Below are positions 21,001 to 32,183 of a stretch of DNA of 64,000 bases, in pieces. Origin of the DNA: Bolinopsis microptera (Eukaryota; Ctenophora; Tentaculata; Lobata; Bolinopsidae); the NCBI RefSeq assembly GCF_026151205.1, contig NC_087082.1, positions 18,445,401-18,509,400 on the forward strand. Reading direction: 5' to 3'. Position numbers and translations under genes: made by a program. How positions within the stretch are numbered: position 1 is the first letter of the stretch; each line of letters opens with the position of its first letter. Under the pieces are notes generated by a model, which made no database searches, was not told where the DNA came from, and saw nothing but the letters and a program-made list of their open reading frames with translations.

Positions 21001-24000
21001 TTTTTACTGACAATTTTATTAATATTTATAAACATTTTGCAATCTCTTTCAATATTTTCGGATAAACATTTTTATTCCTTGAGCTGGTGCAGTAAAGACG
21101 TTTTGAAATACACATATTATAAAGATATAACATAATATTAAATATTCGTTCACGGGGCTTGTATACTAGTTACTTTCACAAAGACAGTTACAATAATACA
21201 ATTTAAAACATTAGTAGCCAAACCCGGTTAAGCACTGTAACCAAAACTACTCCAGCGCTTCCGTTGCTCGGTTTACCATCCGTCCCGTAAAGAGAAAACT
21301 GAACTTCATCTGTAATAGTAAGCAATGCTTTAGACGATTATATTTATCAAATGCAGAGAGTTCAATTTAAATACATTATATATTAAGACTTTTTCAGTCT
21401 GATCAGTTTATTTAACATTATATCCCATCGTACTTAAGATAGAACTCTTCCCATGGAATTAAACAGGAATTAAACAGGAATTAAACATGAATTTACCAAG
21501 GAGAATACTAACGAACTCATGTACGCAGTCGCACATTTCTGGGAATAAAGCAATGGTATAACGGTACACAAAATACGACGGTATATAATCTGGCAAGTTT
21601 TAGAATTTTTGCTGTACTTCATTAACATGAACACTAACAGCATCTAACCTTAAAATGTCCAAAATATTTGGTCAGATATATAAAGTTGAGTAGTTAAATT
21701 AATAAAACAAATATTTAATACAACAAATATTTATTTTTACGGCACAATCAAACAATAACAATAATAGATAAATAAGGGGACCGAAGGTTTGAAGAGGTTT
21801 CAAGTGCAAAAGCAATGTCGGTAAAACTTATTCCTAAATTAGAATCATGTCGCGAATTGTTTTGTTACACTCACTAGGGCATTTCTTTGCGTTGCAGATC
21901 TGGTACTCGGTACTATTCCCACAATATGACCTACCCAATGGGGTATACATAACAATATTTGTATCTTTATTTTCACACATCCTATATCTGGATCTAGTGC
22001 CTCCTCCACAGTCGGCTGAACAATCTGACCAGCTTGAGAAATGACCCCAAGAATATCTTTCAAGATCTGAAACAGTCATGTATAGTATACTAAAAACTCG
22101 CTAGTCGAAAGCTTTGTTCGAGGAAATTTTCAAAATCATTTATGTTTAAATTTCTCTAATCTCTTCACCATTTAACTTTTAGCTCTGTACTGCAGAAAAT
22201 ATGGATTTTATTTGAAATTGACGACAACGTTATAAATATTCGAATTCCCTAATCGATACCTTTTACCGCATCAAAAATATCAATTTAAAAAAAGTTATGA
22301 ATAGTTATAGTGTGAGCGTAAATGTGAGCTTGTCATGAAGTATATAAGTATCATAAAACATAACAACGCACGTTTGACGTTGCAAATCTGTGTTGCTCGC
22401 GCACTGGCAATGTTTTGATGTTGCTACACAACGGCGCAGGTAACCTTTAAGTTTGATGAAAATACGACACTATTCTAACGTTTATTTTACCTCACTTCCG
22501 ACGTTAATTATAAGAAATCTAAAGCCTAAATCAAAATTCTAAGAATGCTATATACCTATTCCTATTCTTTTTTTACAACCCTGCTAAAAATGGCGAGGTT
22601 TCAACCCATTTTCGAGCTGAAATTAGCTTACCAGATGGACATTTTTTGGTCGATGTCCCTGTTGCCGGGGGGATTTCGTCAAGTTTAAAATATAGTATAG
22701 ATAACCAGAAAAACTATGTGTTCGTCGAATATGTGGTTCAACTAACTACATACTTAAATGATTATTAAGAACTAGTACTTGGTTCAATCGAACATTCTTC
22801 CGGTCTGCCCGCATAGACTAAGTCTGTCTAGCCGAAATTTATTCTTATGAAATTCGTTGACCATCACTCGCACTATTTTCACATCAAACACCTTTTTTTA
22901 GAACAACTACTTATGTAGTTATTCTGGTTTACATCGTTTCCGGTTTTGTTTGATATGAGTTTATAATTTTATATAAGGCGGCAAGACATTATTTATAATC
23001 TCAGGGAATAGTGATCGTGAATCTATTACCTCTCCTATTCCAATGACCATAGTGCGTGATGAAGAATCACATCCTTTACGAGGTGCTGCTATTAAGTGTG
23101 TTAATCTGTCCTGGGTGACTCCAGTATAAACAGATGACATGCAACAAAAGTGACAAAACACTATGGATGTAGACAGGTTAAGGTCAATAAATAACCGGGT
23201 GCGAGATGCTAGCAACTTTTCCTCTCTAAACCCTTGCTTCTGAAACATCACATATTTATACAGCAGGTCAGCAATTTCACTTACTTACAGCAGGTCAGCA
23301 ATTTCACTGACTTGGGTGCTATCATCAGTGCGGATGGAACAATTAATAAAGAACTAACAGCTCGAATTCAAAAGACCTCTGGGGCATTTTATCAGCTTAG
23401 CAGTATAGTGTATATGGTAGAGTCGCAACATCTAGACACCAACTAAAATCAGGATATACAAAGCGGCTATCCTCACTATACTGTTTTATGGAAGTGAGGT
23501 ATGGAATACCACGCAGACGCAGATAAAAAGATTTGAGGCGTTCCATCAAAGATGTCTGAGAAAAATCCTGAAAATTAAAGGGTTTTATCACGTATCTAAT
23601 CCTGACGTACTTAAGCGGGCCAACATCGCCCCTGTTGATACTTTCGTAAGAGCAGCTAGGCTCAGATGGTTTGGCCATGTAGTGATGATGCCAGAAGAAA
23701 GAATACCTAACTATCTCCTGCACTGGATCCCAAAGCATGGTAAAAGGTCAAGAGGCAGACCTCAGAAAAAATAGTTGTCATGTGGCCTGGAGGATGCAGC
23801 TATTTTCACAGGTGTCGATAACATCAAGATAGAAGATGCAGAACAACGAGCAACAGACAGGATACATTGGAGAGGTCTTATACGCCGAAAAAAGAGTTAC
23901 TGTGTGGTACTCCATGGTAACTAGAGATATCTCTAAACTTCTAGAGGTTGTTATTTTCCACTTTTCACTCTCCTGAATCATGGTTACCATGGTCGCACAT

Positions 24001-27000
24001 GGGCTTCAAGTTCATAGCTTGTTGATAGCCGACTTAGGAACAAGGTACGAACAATACTTTTCAAGTACAAGTAAGTAAGAGTTTATATGACAGTGCTGCA
24101 CGCCACTGCCAAACGCCGCCGATGATTTTCCGGCCACGCCACCGCCGCCGTATTCAAACGGCGTACACGGCGTGAACCTGTTTATACGCCAAATGCGCCG
24201 TTTCGTAATTTTTGCTAGAATTTTTTGAATGAACGTGACCTCACTCCGATTACGCCGCCGACGATTTTAACCACGCCGCCGCCGTTTTGAAAAATAACCG
24301 GCGAAGTGCAGCATTGCTATATGACTATGAGTGAGAGGCTATAATTCGGTCATTTCTTGTGGTATGAAACTGAAATTTTGAAATTATGTACATACTAGTA
24401 CAATTAAAATATCAAACGATTTAGGGAAATCGACCCACGGGTCTAAGTAATAGTATAACCGGTTTATTTATCCCGGCTCTTTCCATTTATTTCCACTTAC
24501 TATCCCGGTAGAATCTATAGAGCTATAGACATAGTTAAATCGACTTCATTCATTGATTACGTAATCCAACCTTGTACTTGTAGCGCGATGCACTACTGGG
24601 TCGCGCGCGCGCATCCAATAATGCTTCTCGCATCCAATAATGCTTCTCGCAACCACTTATGCAGATCGGCGAGATGCGAAGGATTGACATCGTGAATAAA
24701 AATCCAACCGGGCTTGATTGTCTCACTTGATTTAAAGATTTGATGTATTTTAACACAGGGTTGGGGGCAAAGTGGAACAAAGATTACGTTTAACTGTTTA
24801 AACAAACCTTCAGTTTCACATCCATCCTCGTCCGATGAATCAGCGCAGTCTACATTTCCGTTGCAATAGATAGCGTCGTGGACACATTTACCGTTAATAT
24901 CTCTACATTTTGTCAAACCATCTCCCACACACACTAATTGAAAACCAAAGCTAAATTAAGTCGGGTTAACACAATTGTTGGACTTTGAGTTTCGCTGAAC
25001 TGCTTTCCATAATTATTCAATCATTATAAGACATTAAGGCCAGAGGGCCTTTAATGTGTTACATCTTTATACTTTTATATACCATATTTAGGTAGTGCAC
25101 CATCGACAGTGAGCCGCGCGTGCCGACTGTAGGATGGTTTTTTAGTTGACGGATCGTTACTCGTCTAAATTTCTTAGAAGTAGCGCGTGCGGCTTTTACT
25201 AAATCGCTCGCCCAAAAATTTCACGTGACTTTGGTTTTTTTGGTTTTGCAGCCGTACAAAACGGTTTTTACATAAACCCTTATCTCAACCCTAACCCTAA
25301 CCATAACCCCGAAGCTATCCATAATCTTAAACACAACCCTAACCCTAACCCGAGCCCTAAATAATCGAATTCACGTTTTACTAGCCTGTCACGTGACCAA
25401 AACGGTTTTTTGCCCATAACTCTCCAGGGAAGCATTTTAAGCCTACGTCATGTGGGGTGATTCGGAATCAGCGTCCAAAAATACACCGATTCAGATCACT
25501 TTCATGCCTAAAGGGCCTTTTCACAAGAATTTTCTTAAAATTTGGGCGAGCGATTTAGTAGGAGCGAGCGCGTGCCGCTTTCTTCTCGAAATGGCACGAG
25601 CTACGAAGTAGCGTGCGCCGGGCCAGATCATTAACAATGGTCAATTTTTTAGCGCTAATTTCGGCCAGCACAATTTTCTTCAAACAAATAGATATTGACT
25701 ATCCTTCCCGACCTCCGATTGCAACAAAAATTGGTAAGCTTACTCATAGACTTTGTATCACGTGGTGACCCCCACTGTAGCTTCACTATAGTAGAGTTTC
25801 TAGTTTCTACGATACAGGCGGGTCATACAACGTATGACAACATAGACTTACAATTAAGAAAGTGTCCGAAAAATTTAAAGCGTATCCAACTATCAAACAT
25901 TATGTTACAGCTAAAAGCAGCGTATTTTGCCCCATTTTGATCACTATATCAATTCCGATATCCACCAAATTTTTTGGACAGTTGTGAAAGCCCTATTGGA
26001 AGGTCGTCGCCAATTTTCAAAATGATCTCATTCAAGGAACCGAAGATATATCCGAATAATACGACAAAAATCAACGAGTTTGGTCAAATTACGCGACTTT
26101 TACAGCTAATTTTGCTCCAAAAGCCGCGCACCATCGAATATGGCACCTATATACTAGGCAAAACTCATTGATCTTTTCTTGACGGATGTTACTCATCTAA
26201 ATTTCTTAGAAGTAGCGCGCGCGCCGCTTTCTTCTCGAAATGGCCCGACGGCAAGTGCAACGAAGTAGCGCGCGCCGGGCCAGACCATTAACAATGGTCA
26301 AATATTTCCAAAAAGGTATGACAAATTTGGTATTGTGAAAATTCTCACAGTCTCTAGAAAACAATGGTACAAAAATTTTTTAAATCCGAGCAAGTTTATT
26401 TTTTATCGTGCACCCCCTTCCATATTAATATTATGTGCAATGGTATAATGTCGTCAAATCTGTTAATGTGCAGCAGAAAACGCGACATTTTGCTTGTGAG
26501 GTCTTCTACTAGTACTTTAACTTTAAGGCCAGTGATAATGCAATTGTATTTATAATGACTTTGATTAGTTTATTTGAAAGATTTGAGCCAAAATTTGAAA
26601 AAAATATGGGTATATCTGCCACGTGAGAAACCGTGTGCGCCCGGAGTCCAAGACCCCTTAAAATTTTGGTCACTGGCCCTAGTTTGTTGGTCAAACATGG
26701 TTTGGCACAGTCAAACAAAGATTAACAATTAAGTTTAAACAAACCGTCACAATCATCCTCGTCCGATCCGTCATTACAATCTTCTTCTCCGTCACACAAC
26801 CATTTTGTTAGGATACAACCGTCACCATCTGAACATGGTTCTCTGCCATTCGCACAAACTGATTGAATAACAAGGCAAAATTAAGTTCACCATAAAAACA
26901 TAGTTTTCTAGAAATTTATGCATATTTATCATAAATAGATTTTATATGACTTGACCCAGAAGTACAAATATTTGCCGGTGAATTTCATATCAATACAATT

Positions 27001-27297
27001 TACAAAATAAGTCTTGTGTTCATTATCTTAAATGAAGTTGAAGTGATATGACAAAGAGGAGCGGCAATCAGCATGGCTAAAGTACCATGCAGCCTTTTTA
27101 ATTTAAGGGAAAATCATTTTGTTTTTCTGAGCCATAGATAGTTAATGATTACTACTGCTTAAAAAACAGATTGATTTAATAAAAGAATTTTAGAAACATG
27201 ATTTAAAACATGTGGATAAAATTTAAAACGAACGCTCACCTGTTTCGTAAGTCAAATGAAACAGCCAACACACGAGAGCACCAACAAGTAAATTCAT
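16212..27297 (-). CDS. Multidomain G-protein-coupled receptor (signal peptide, LDLa x2, TSP1, SRCR, LDLa repeats, 7TM)
   Basis: Exon model on the minus strand: 27240-27297, 26745-26858, 24808-24933, 21875-22066, 21242-21309, 20739-20869, 20045-20289, 19812-16212. Phases agree at every junction (1,1,1,1,0,2,1), which is strong support for one gene. The protein would be a plasma-membrane receptor with a large modular ectodomain. LDLa plus rhodopsin-like 7TM is the plan of GRL101-like and relaxin-type receptors; TSP1 and SRCR modules in front are unusual. Ligand and coupling cannot be inferred. The last exon carries a frame change near 18905-18925 and an in-frame TAA at 18039-18041, so the locus may be a young pseudogene or contain sequence errors. 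Introns 2 and 3 hold transposon debris. Confidence 0.8.
18039..19812 (-). CDS. Receptor last exon, N-terminal part: Cys-rich ectodomain, frame broken
   Basis: Acceptor TTTCAG at 19813-19818. The frame runs from 19812 to a TGA at 18902; the continuation is one frame over from about 18925 ([17 protein letters not shown]) to the TAA at 18039. LDLa-like modules are visible near 19430-19270 (ending [16 protein letters not shown]) and 18830-18690 ([20 protein letters not shown]). Alternatives to damage are two introns of about 65 bp: GTGAGC..GAG near 18970-18903 and GTGGAC..AAG near 18085-18020; both preserve frame but have weak acceptors or donors. A one-base indel explains the first break more simply because the bridging residues look coding. 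Confidence 0.75.
20045..20289 (-). CDS. Receptor exon 7 (end of SRCR domain)
   Basis: Acceptor AACACAG, donor GTAAGT at 20039-20044, 245 bp, entering phase 2 and leaving phase 1. It completes a Trp codon with the previous exon and encodes the second half of an SRCR-like fold ([18 protein letters not shown], resembling the C-x-G-x-E...C block), then links to the Cys-rich exon. Confidence 0.8.
20739..20869 (-). CDS. Receptor exon 6 (SRCR core)
   Basis: Acceptor TTTTCAG, donor GTAAGG, 131 bp, phase 0 to 2. It encodes [20 protein letters not shown], the diagnostic SRCR block (A-x-V-x-C-x-x-L-G-Y). Confidence 0.85.
21242..21309 (-). CDS. Receptor exon 5 (start of SRCR domain)
   Basis: Acceptor ATTACAG at 21310-21316, 68 bp, phase 1 to 0, donor GTTACA (weak). 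It encodes [20 protein letters not shown], like the first strand and G-x-V turn of SRCR domains. The donor is the least certain border in the gene. Confidence 0.6.
21875..22066 (-). CDS. Receptor exon 4 (thrombospondin type 1 repeat)
   Basis: Acceptor TTTCAG, donor GTGAGT, 192 bp, symmetrical phase 1-1. It encodes [20 protein letters not shown], then RxRMC and CNAKKCP: the W-x-x-W, C-S-x-x-C-G-G-G-x-x-x-R layering of TSP1 domains with six cysteines. A self-contained shuffled module. Confidence 0.9.
22067..23129. other. Receptor intron 3, right of exon 4, no confirmed exon
   Basis: AT-rich intron sequence. A stretch at 22632-22713 is open and ends in GTAAGC but its entry phase does not fit exon 3. 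No other feature stands out. Confidence 0.5.
23234..23945 (+). pseudogene. Non-LTR retrotransposon reverse transcriptase C-terminal remnant (copy B)
   Basis: Same remnant as at 4564, here uninterrupted by the Tigger-like element. It includes [25 protein letters not shown] and a final [10 protein letters not shown]-type end, with frame breaks. It lies in receptor intron 3. Confidence 0.75.
24808..24933 (-). CDS. Receptor exon 3 (LDLa module)
   Basis: 126 bp, phase 1-1, acceptor TTAG, donor GTTTGT. LDLa with [16 protein letters not shown]. It has two extra codons near its end compared with copy A (120 bp) and TAG instead of CAG at the acceptor. Confidence 0.8.
25089..26419. mobile_element. TAGG-ended inverted-repeat element, copy 1 (1.33 kb)
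   Basis: Absent from copy A, which reads straight through ACCATATTATGTCAAG. The left end is TAGGTAGTGCACCATCGA and the right end on the reverse strand is AAGGGGGTGCACGATAAA. A 7-bp CCATATT flanks both sides (25082-25088, 26420-26426). A shorter relative lies at 51114-51714. No transposase; the inside contains CCCTAA-rich sequence and GCGCG-rich blocks. Confidence 0.8.
25275..25365. repeat. Degenerate telomere-like CCCTAA tract
   Basis: Interrupted runs of AACCCTAACCCTAACC inside the TAGG-ended element. Interstitial and degenerate. Confidence 0.7.
26745..26858 (-). CDS. Receptor exon 2 (LDLa module)
   Basis: 114 bp, phase 1-1, acceptor CAG, donor GTTTGT. Encodes [15 protein letters not shown] then [16 protein letters not shown], a canonical LDLa with the calcium-binding DGSDE motif. 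Same length as in copy A. Confidence 0.85.
27240..27297 (-). CDS. Receptor exon 1 (signal peptide)
   Basis: ATG at 27297, then [19 protein letters not shown] with a hydrophobic core, ending at donor GTGAGC in phase 1, which matches exon 2. An upstream in-frame ATG exists but would put a long non-signal sequence in front. Copy A has one more codon (ATA) here. Confidence 0.8.
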
Positions 27298-27755
27298 TAA
27301 TCTAAAATTAAATATTAAATCATAAAATATGCACAGTAGTTGGTATAACTTCATTAAAACGGGCCCCGCTATTGTTATAACCAACAACGCATGCAACATT
27401 GGAACCATGAGAACCGTGTTGCACGTCTCTGCACAGAACTCGTTATAAATATAAGGTGGTTTTTGGGAAAGTTGTTTCCTTCCTCATTTACCCCATTTGC
27501 AAAATAAAATAGTACGTGAACCCACAATTTTAATCTGCACAGCATAACATACTATACTACAAAGCTCTTCCAGTGTACCACTCGCAATAACGACTAAATT
27601 TTAAATATTCCCTATAATAGCCTTACTTTTCCCGTTTGATAACATGGTTTCTTTCTGTACTGGTCCTACTGGTTCCCAATTATGTTATGGTTCACAAGCA
27701 ATCAATTAATAAGGGGTTATTATATTATTAGGGGAACTGGGGAAGTGACAAGCCG

Positions 27756-27785
27756 GACAACGGACAAGCTCGCTTGACCGTTGTC
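27756..27785. other. Hairpin at the copy-B equivalent of 7974-8010
   Basis: GACAACGGACAAGC and GCTTGACCGTTGTC pair (one A-A mismatch) around a 2-nt loop, right after GTGACAAGCC. Sequence differs from the copy-A hairpin. Confidence 0.75.
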
Positions 27786-28553
27786 ATGATATAACTCGTA
27801 TTTCCAAGGATTGCGTGAGATCTAATTTACAAATTTTGGGGAAAGGGTAGAAACTATATCGTACTGGGTACGGCTGTAAATATGGGAACGGCAAATCGGG
27901 GTTAACTTAAACTGTAAGTCAAAGTCTATGATGAAGTTAAAAATGTATATAAATGATCTGATTCTGAGTATGGGCAGGGAATGGAAATCTTCGCGTCCGT
28001 CTCCCTCCGAGAAAACGGGCGCAATTTTTGTTACAAATACAATTGTATGCTCCTAGAACTCACAAAATCTTAAAAGCAGTTTGTGATAATAAGTGATGCA
28101 AATTTATATCACCATCGACGTAAGGCTCTCCAACATGATGAGTTATTCGATCGGAGCTAAGAGTTGCAATCATGAGAAAGTATATTTATATATATATTTG
28201 ATAGGCGAGTACAGTCAAGCTTCGACTCCAACAAGTGATCAGTTCTTTTGTCTACAAACGACACAGTTGTTAACTATAAAAAGAAGTATTGTAGATCGAC
28301 GCACAATAAAGTTTGACAAATACTAAATAGTTTGACACATACTAAATAAAAGTTCGACAAGCCCTGAACTATGTTGATACATGGACGGTAGTTCGACTCG
28401 TAGGGAAGTTCGATAACAGTACTACGGTCAGTCTACACAATCTAGAAGTAGAGTAGGATAAGTTATCCGATAACCTATTGTGCTACCATCAAAGGAACGA
28501 TCCCTCAATTTCCACTAAGTCACTGGTCTTTCGACAGCGTACATCGTGGGAAG

Positions 28554-28835
28554 ATGTTCAAAATACCAGTGGCTCTGGTTAGAAAGAAATCACGTATGCA
28601 CAGTGAATTAATCAAAATCTACAAAGTCCCTAATTTCCCTCCTGGGGCTCATCTTGCAGTACAGTCACAAAGTTTCAGGAGTTGGAGAATAGTACTACGT
28701 TTGATCAAACGGACTAAACATATTAATACTCATGCTAAGATATTTCCATTTCTTTCTTTGGACTTTTGGAAAACTGATGCAGTTACTAATACTATCAGGT
28801 ATTTGAGTTTGGAAATCAAGTACGAAATTATTTAG
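28554..28835 (+). pseudogene. Hypothetical exon, copy B, with premature stop
   Basis: Near-identical to 10743-11054 but TTG is TAG at 28833-28835, cutting the frame 18 bases before the CAG|GTAAGA donor. Product unknown. Confidence 0.3.
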
Positions 28836-28956
28836 GAACTTAGTTTTCAGGTAAGATGTCAAAAATAACGAAGATCATAATTAATTGTAAATATGTTATT
28901 GAATATTGATAATAATCTCATAATCACTTTTTGTTTTCAAATATTATACTGCTAAT

Positions 28957-30848
28957 GAAGTAAATATATACTGCTGATGAAGTAATCGGGACACTACCAC
29001 GCTCCAGAAACCGTAACTTCAGTAGTGACTCAACTGTTGAAGCCCTTGTAAAAGAGAGACAAACCCTGCAAGCTGCACTTAACTGTAACAACCAAGTTGC
29101 TGACAGAACTCAAGTCCGTACAAGGATCAACAGGTTACAGAAAGACATCCGTAAGCATCTCAAGAACCTTGCTGACACACGTGCCGATGACATCGCTCGA
29201 ACCATCATGTCAACAGATGACACAAGGCAGATGTTTGAAGCTGTGCGTACTCTAGCTGACACTAAGCCCAAATCTACTATCAGTGTCCACAATGAAGAAG
29301 GTAACTATATCAAAATATGCCGAGATCATCAATAGCGCATTGGAGACCAATTCATTTCCTGATGTTATAGGTGAAGCCATCATCACCCCCTTACCGAAAC
29401 CTCGCAAACCAGCTGGTCTTGTCACTAGTCTACGACCTCTATGTCTATCAAATGGTGCTCGTAAGATATTATCCATGATTGTACTGAAGAGAATTGAAGA
29501 CAAAGTTGATGCTTTCACTGGTAGCACGCAGGCAGGGTACAAACATGGTAGAAGTTGTGGTGATCTAGTGTGGTCTGAGCGGATGTTGATATCGGTTGTC
29601 ACGCGTAAACACTTCCAGTATCACAAGATGGGCATAGATATGTCTCGAGCATTTGACACAATCAAACGCCAGACTATACTTGACCTTCTTGTCAAAGCTG
29701 GATGCACAGACGACGACCTCAGGCTAGTAAGACTCCTCTTAACCAACACCATGCTCAAGGTCAGAGTGGAAGGAGAACTATTTGCTGTATTCGAGAGTCT
29801 TCTTGGGTCCTTTCAAGGTGACAGTCTCTCCGGCAAGCTTTTCACTCTTGTCCTAGCAGGAGCTCTTATAGAACTACGCCATCGACTAGCAGAGTCTCCC
29901 CCACACATACCCAATCCCCCTATTTCAAAAGAAGGTATGCCACTGGAGTCAGCGTATTCAGATGATTGTAACTTCATGAACGTGGAAAAAGAATCCTTAG
30001 AAGCTATCCTACCAATAGCTAAGGAAGTCTTCAAGGAGTTTAACCTGTTCATTAACATAGAGAAAACAGAATTTACCCATGTTTTCCTCGCTCCTGTTGG
30101 AGAAACAATCCCTGGTCGTGATGATACCATGTTACGTGGAAATGAAGATTGGCGGAAGAGTAAGATTCTTGGGTCATTGTTGTGTAGTGAAAGTGATATA
30201 GCTGCTCGATGCATTGCTGGGAACAATGCCTTCTATAAGTTCACCAAGATCTGGTCTCAGCAGAATATCTCCGTTACCAGAAAGATAGCAGTATACGAAG
30301 CCCAAATTGTATCAATCATCATGTACAATTGCAGTAGTTGGTGTCCTACTGCAAAGTCACTAGAAAAACTAGACATTTGCCATAGAAAACACCTTAGATC
30401 ATTACTGAACATTTATTGGCCTCATGGAACAATATCCAATGCAAACTTATACCTAAGATGTAACTCAGTTAAGCTATCAGATCGTGTCCCTAAAGCAAGG
30501 TGGAAGCTCCTAGGTCATATCTTGCGTAGTGCTGATGACTCCCCCGCTGCATTAGCGTTAAAGTTTGCTGTCACAACAAACTGTAAAGGGCGCGTCGGTG
30601 CGCATCGTAAGAATTTGTTCAAGATTATTGTGAATGATTTGACCCGTAGAGGTTTAAAACTTAACTCTTTGAATGATCTTAATAAGTTAATAAGCTTAAG
30701 ATATTAGCCGATGATAGAGTTGCTTGGAGAAACAAATTTTAACTCTAGCTGTCTTGATCTGTACTGATCACCATTTTAGGATGACTTGATTTCTTTTAGG
30801 GGTTTTGAATATTTTAATGGTGTAAACAGTTTCTTAATAATAATAATA
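28957..30848 (+). mobile_element. 5'-truncated LINE insertion with (TAA)n tail and 11-bp target duplication
   Basis: ATACTGCTAAT occurs on both sides (28946-28956, 30849-30859), and copy A has the site unfilled (TATACTGTTAATCAGC). The 3' end is an (AAT)n tract. The element starts inside the coding region, so it is 5'-truncated. Upstream coding (about 28975-29330) is in another frame and ends in TAG, followed by the long RT frame. Confidence 0.9.
29283..30707 (+). pseudogene. Non-LTR reverse transcriptase domain, 474-codon open frame
   Basis: RT blocks are in order: ITPLPKP, GIDMSRAFDTIKRQ (first catalytic Asp), a SFQGDSLSGKLF block, YSDDCNFM (Y-x-D-D box), FNLFINIEKTEF (thumb side), then a C-terminal region with CSSWCPTAKSLEKL and RWKLLGHILRS. 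No endonuclease is present because of truncation. A frame break and apparent internal deletion near 29283 make the copy non-autonomous although the RT frame is intact. Clade not assigned. Confidence 0.85.
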
Positions 30849-30859
30849 ATACTGCTAAT

Positions 30860-32144
30860 CAGCAGCTCACCAATCATGATATTATAATTGTTAAATATCA
30901 ATCTATTGAACTAAATTAGATTAACGAAATCGAATTAAATCTCCAGGGGAACTTTCTAGATTTAACACCAAAAAGTCGTAAATTACCTTACTCTGTGCCA
31001 GGCCCAGAGCAAGGTGCTCTGGGCGACTGGGGCTGGCACGATTTAACGATATGGCGACTTAACGTGAAATTTTGATTACACCCATAAGTGCTACATTTTT
31101 CTATAGTCTAGTTTAAATTCCAAATAAACTTTCCGCAAACATTTCTCCTGGAATTTCCAGCAAATCGGGATCAACTGTATCTGATTGGGTAAAATTTAAT
31201 CATTCGGCTGTAGAGTAAATGCTTCAATATTTGAACGAATACAATACTAGTAAATATTATCATAATCAATCACACCTTAAACGGAAACAATATAAAAGGT
31301 AAAATCAATTAAGATGATTGGACTGTTAAAAATCAAAACATCAATTTGACAGAACTTATTGTTGACAAAAGCTTATTATTATCGTATAAAAATCTCATCA
31401 CTTCCTTAGCTGTAGAGAACGTTAGATTTGGACGTAATGAAGGTTAACAGAAAGTCATGTTTACCTTTTCAGATTCAAAGTCTTGCTATTGAAAAAAAAA
31501 CAATATAATTTGATCTCATTCCGTACACAACAACTAAAATTATTTCTGCGTCTGAAAAGTGTAAATACTATAAATGTCAAATAATATAGTCTTTATAAAG
31601 AGTCAACATCACTCAAAACTAATCTAATTTTAATCTAAAATATAGAAACACTTAGCATCTTAATTAACATAAATCGCGAACAAAACATTTAAGATATCGC
31701 ATGTTTCATCAACTTTATTCTATTTCACTACCAAGGGAGTCTGATACGACCCAATTCATAAAACTAGTCCGCATTATGGGACATGAACGATAAGAAATAC
31801 ATTGAACCTGAACAAAACAGTCGAATATTATAACTGTTGAAGAAATGAGGGAATATACCGGCCTCATACTGCAGGAACTAACTATAATCTGAATGGTCAC
31901 CAAAATACCAACTGATAAAGCAACCTCTAATAAATACGATCAAACAATTGTTTTTAACATTTCCCGGAGGTTTTTTAGCACTTTGCATATAAATTTACTT
32001 TTAAAAACTTTTTTTTTGAGCTGTAATCATCCTTCACAATTAAAATGTCTCATTTGTCCCCCGGTACAAAATTATCTATTCACAATCCACGTCGCTGTCC
32101 AATGTCCATCTTTAAGAAAGATCCAACAAAAGGTAAACTCGAGA
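30860..32144. other. Copy-B sequence between LINE and zinc-finger gene end
   Basis: Collinear with 11400-11980 and 13660-14370 of copy A. It has a single GCCAGGCCCAGAGCAAGG palindrome at 30996-31030. No gene is supported. The frame at 31715-31903 is conserved in copy A only in shifted form. Confidence 0.5.
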
Positions 32145-32183
32145 TCAGCCGCAGTAAAAGAGAGACTTCAGGAGATCTTGCTT
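32145..32183 (-). CDS. Zinc-finger gene last exon (12 codons)
   Basis: Acceptor ATTTTCAG, then [12 protein letters not shown] and TGA. Copy A keeps the same residues with a different stop (TAA), which supports this tiny exon. Confidence 0.75.
   Translation of the reverse strand, partial: KQDLLKSLFYCG

Noticed and set aside
22632-22713. Possible receptor exon ending in KKCPSG and GTAAGC
   Set aside because: Its entry phase (0) does not match the phase-1 end of exon 3, and the acceptor has no pyrimidine tract.
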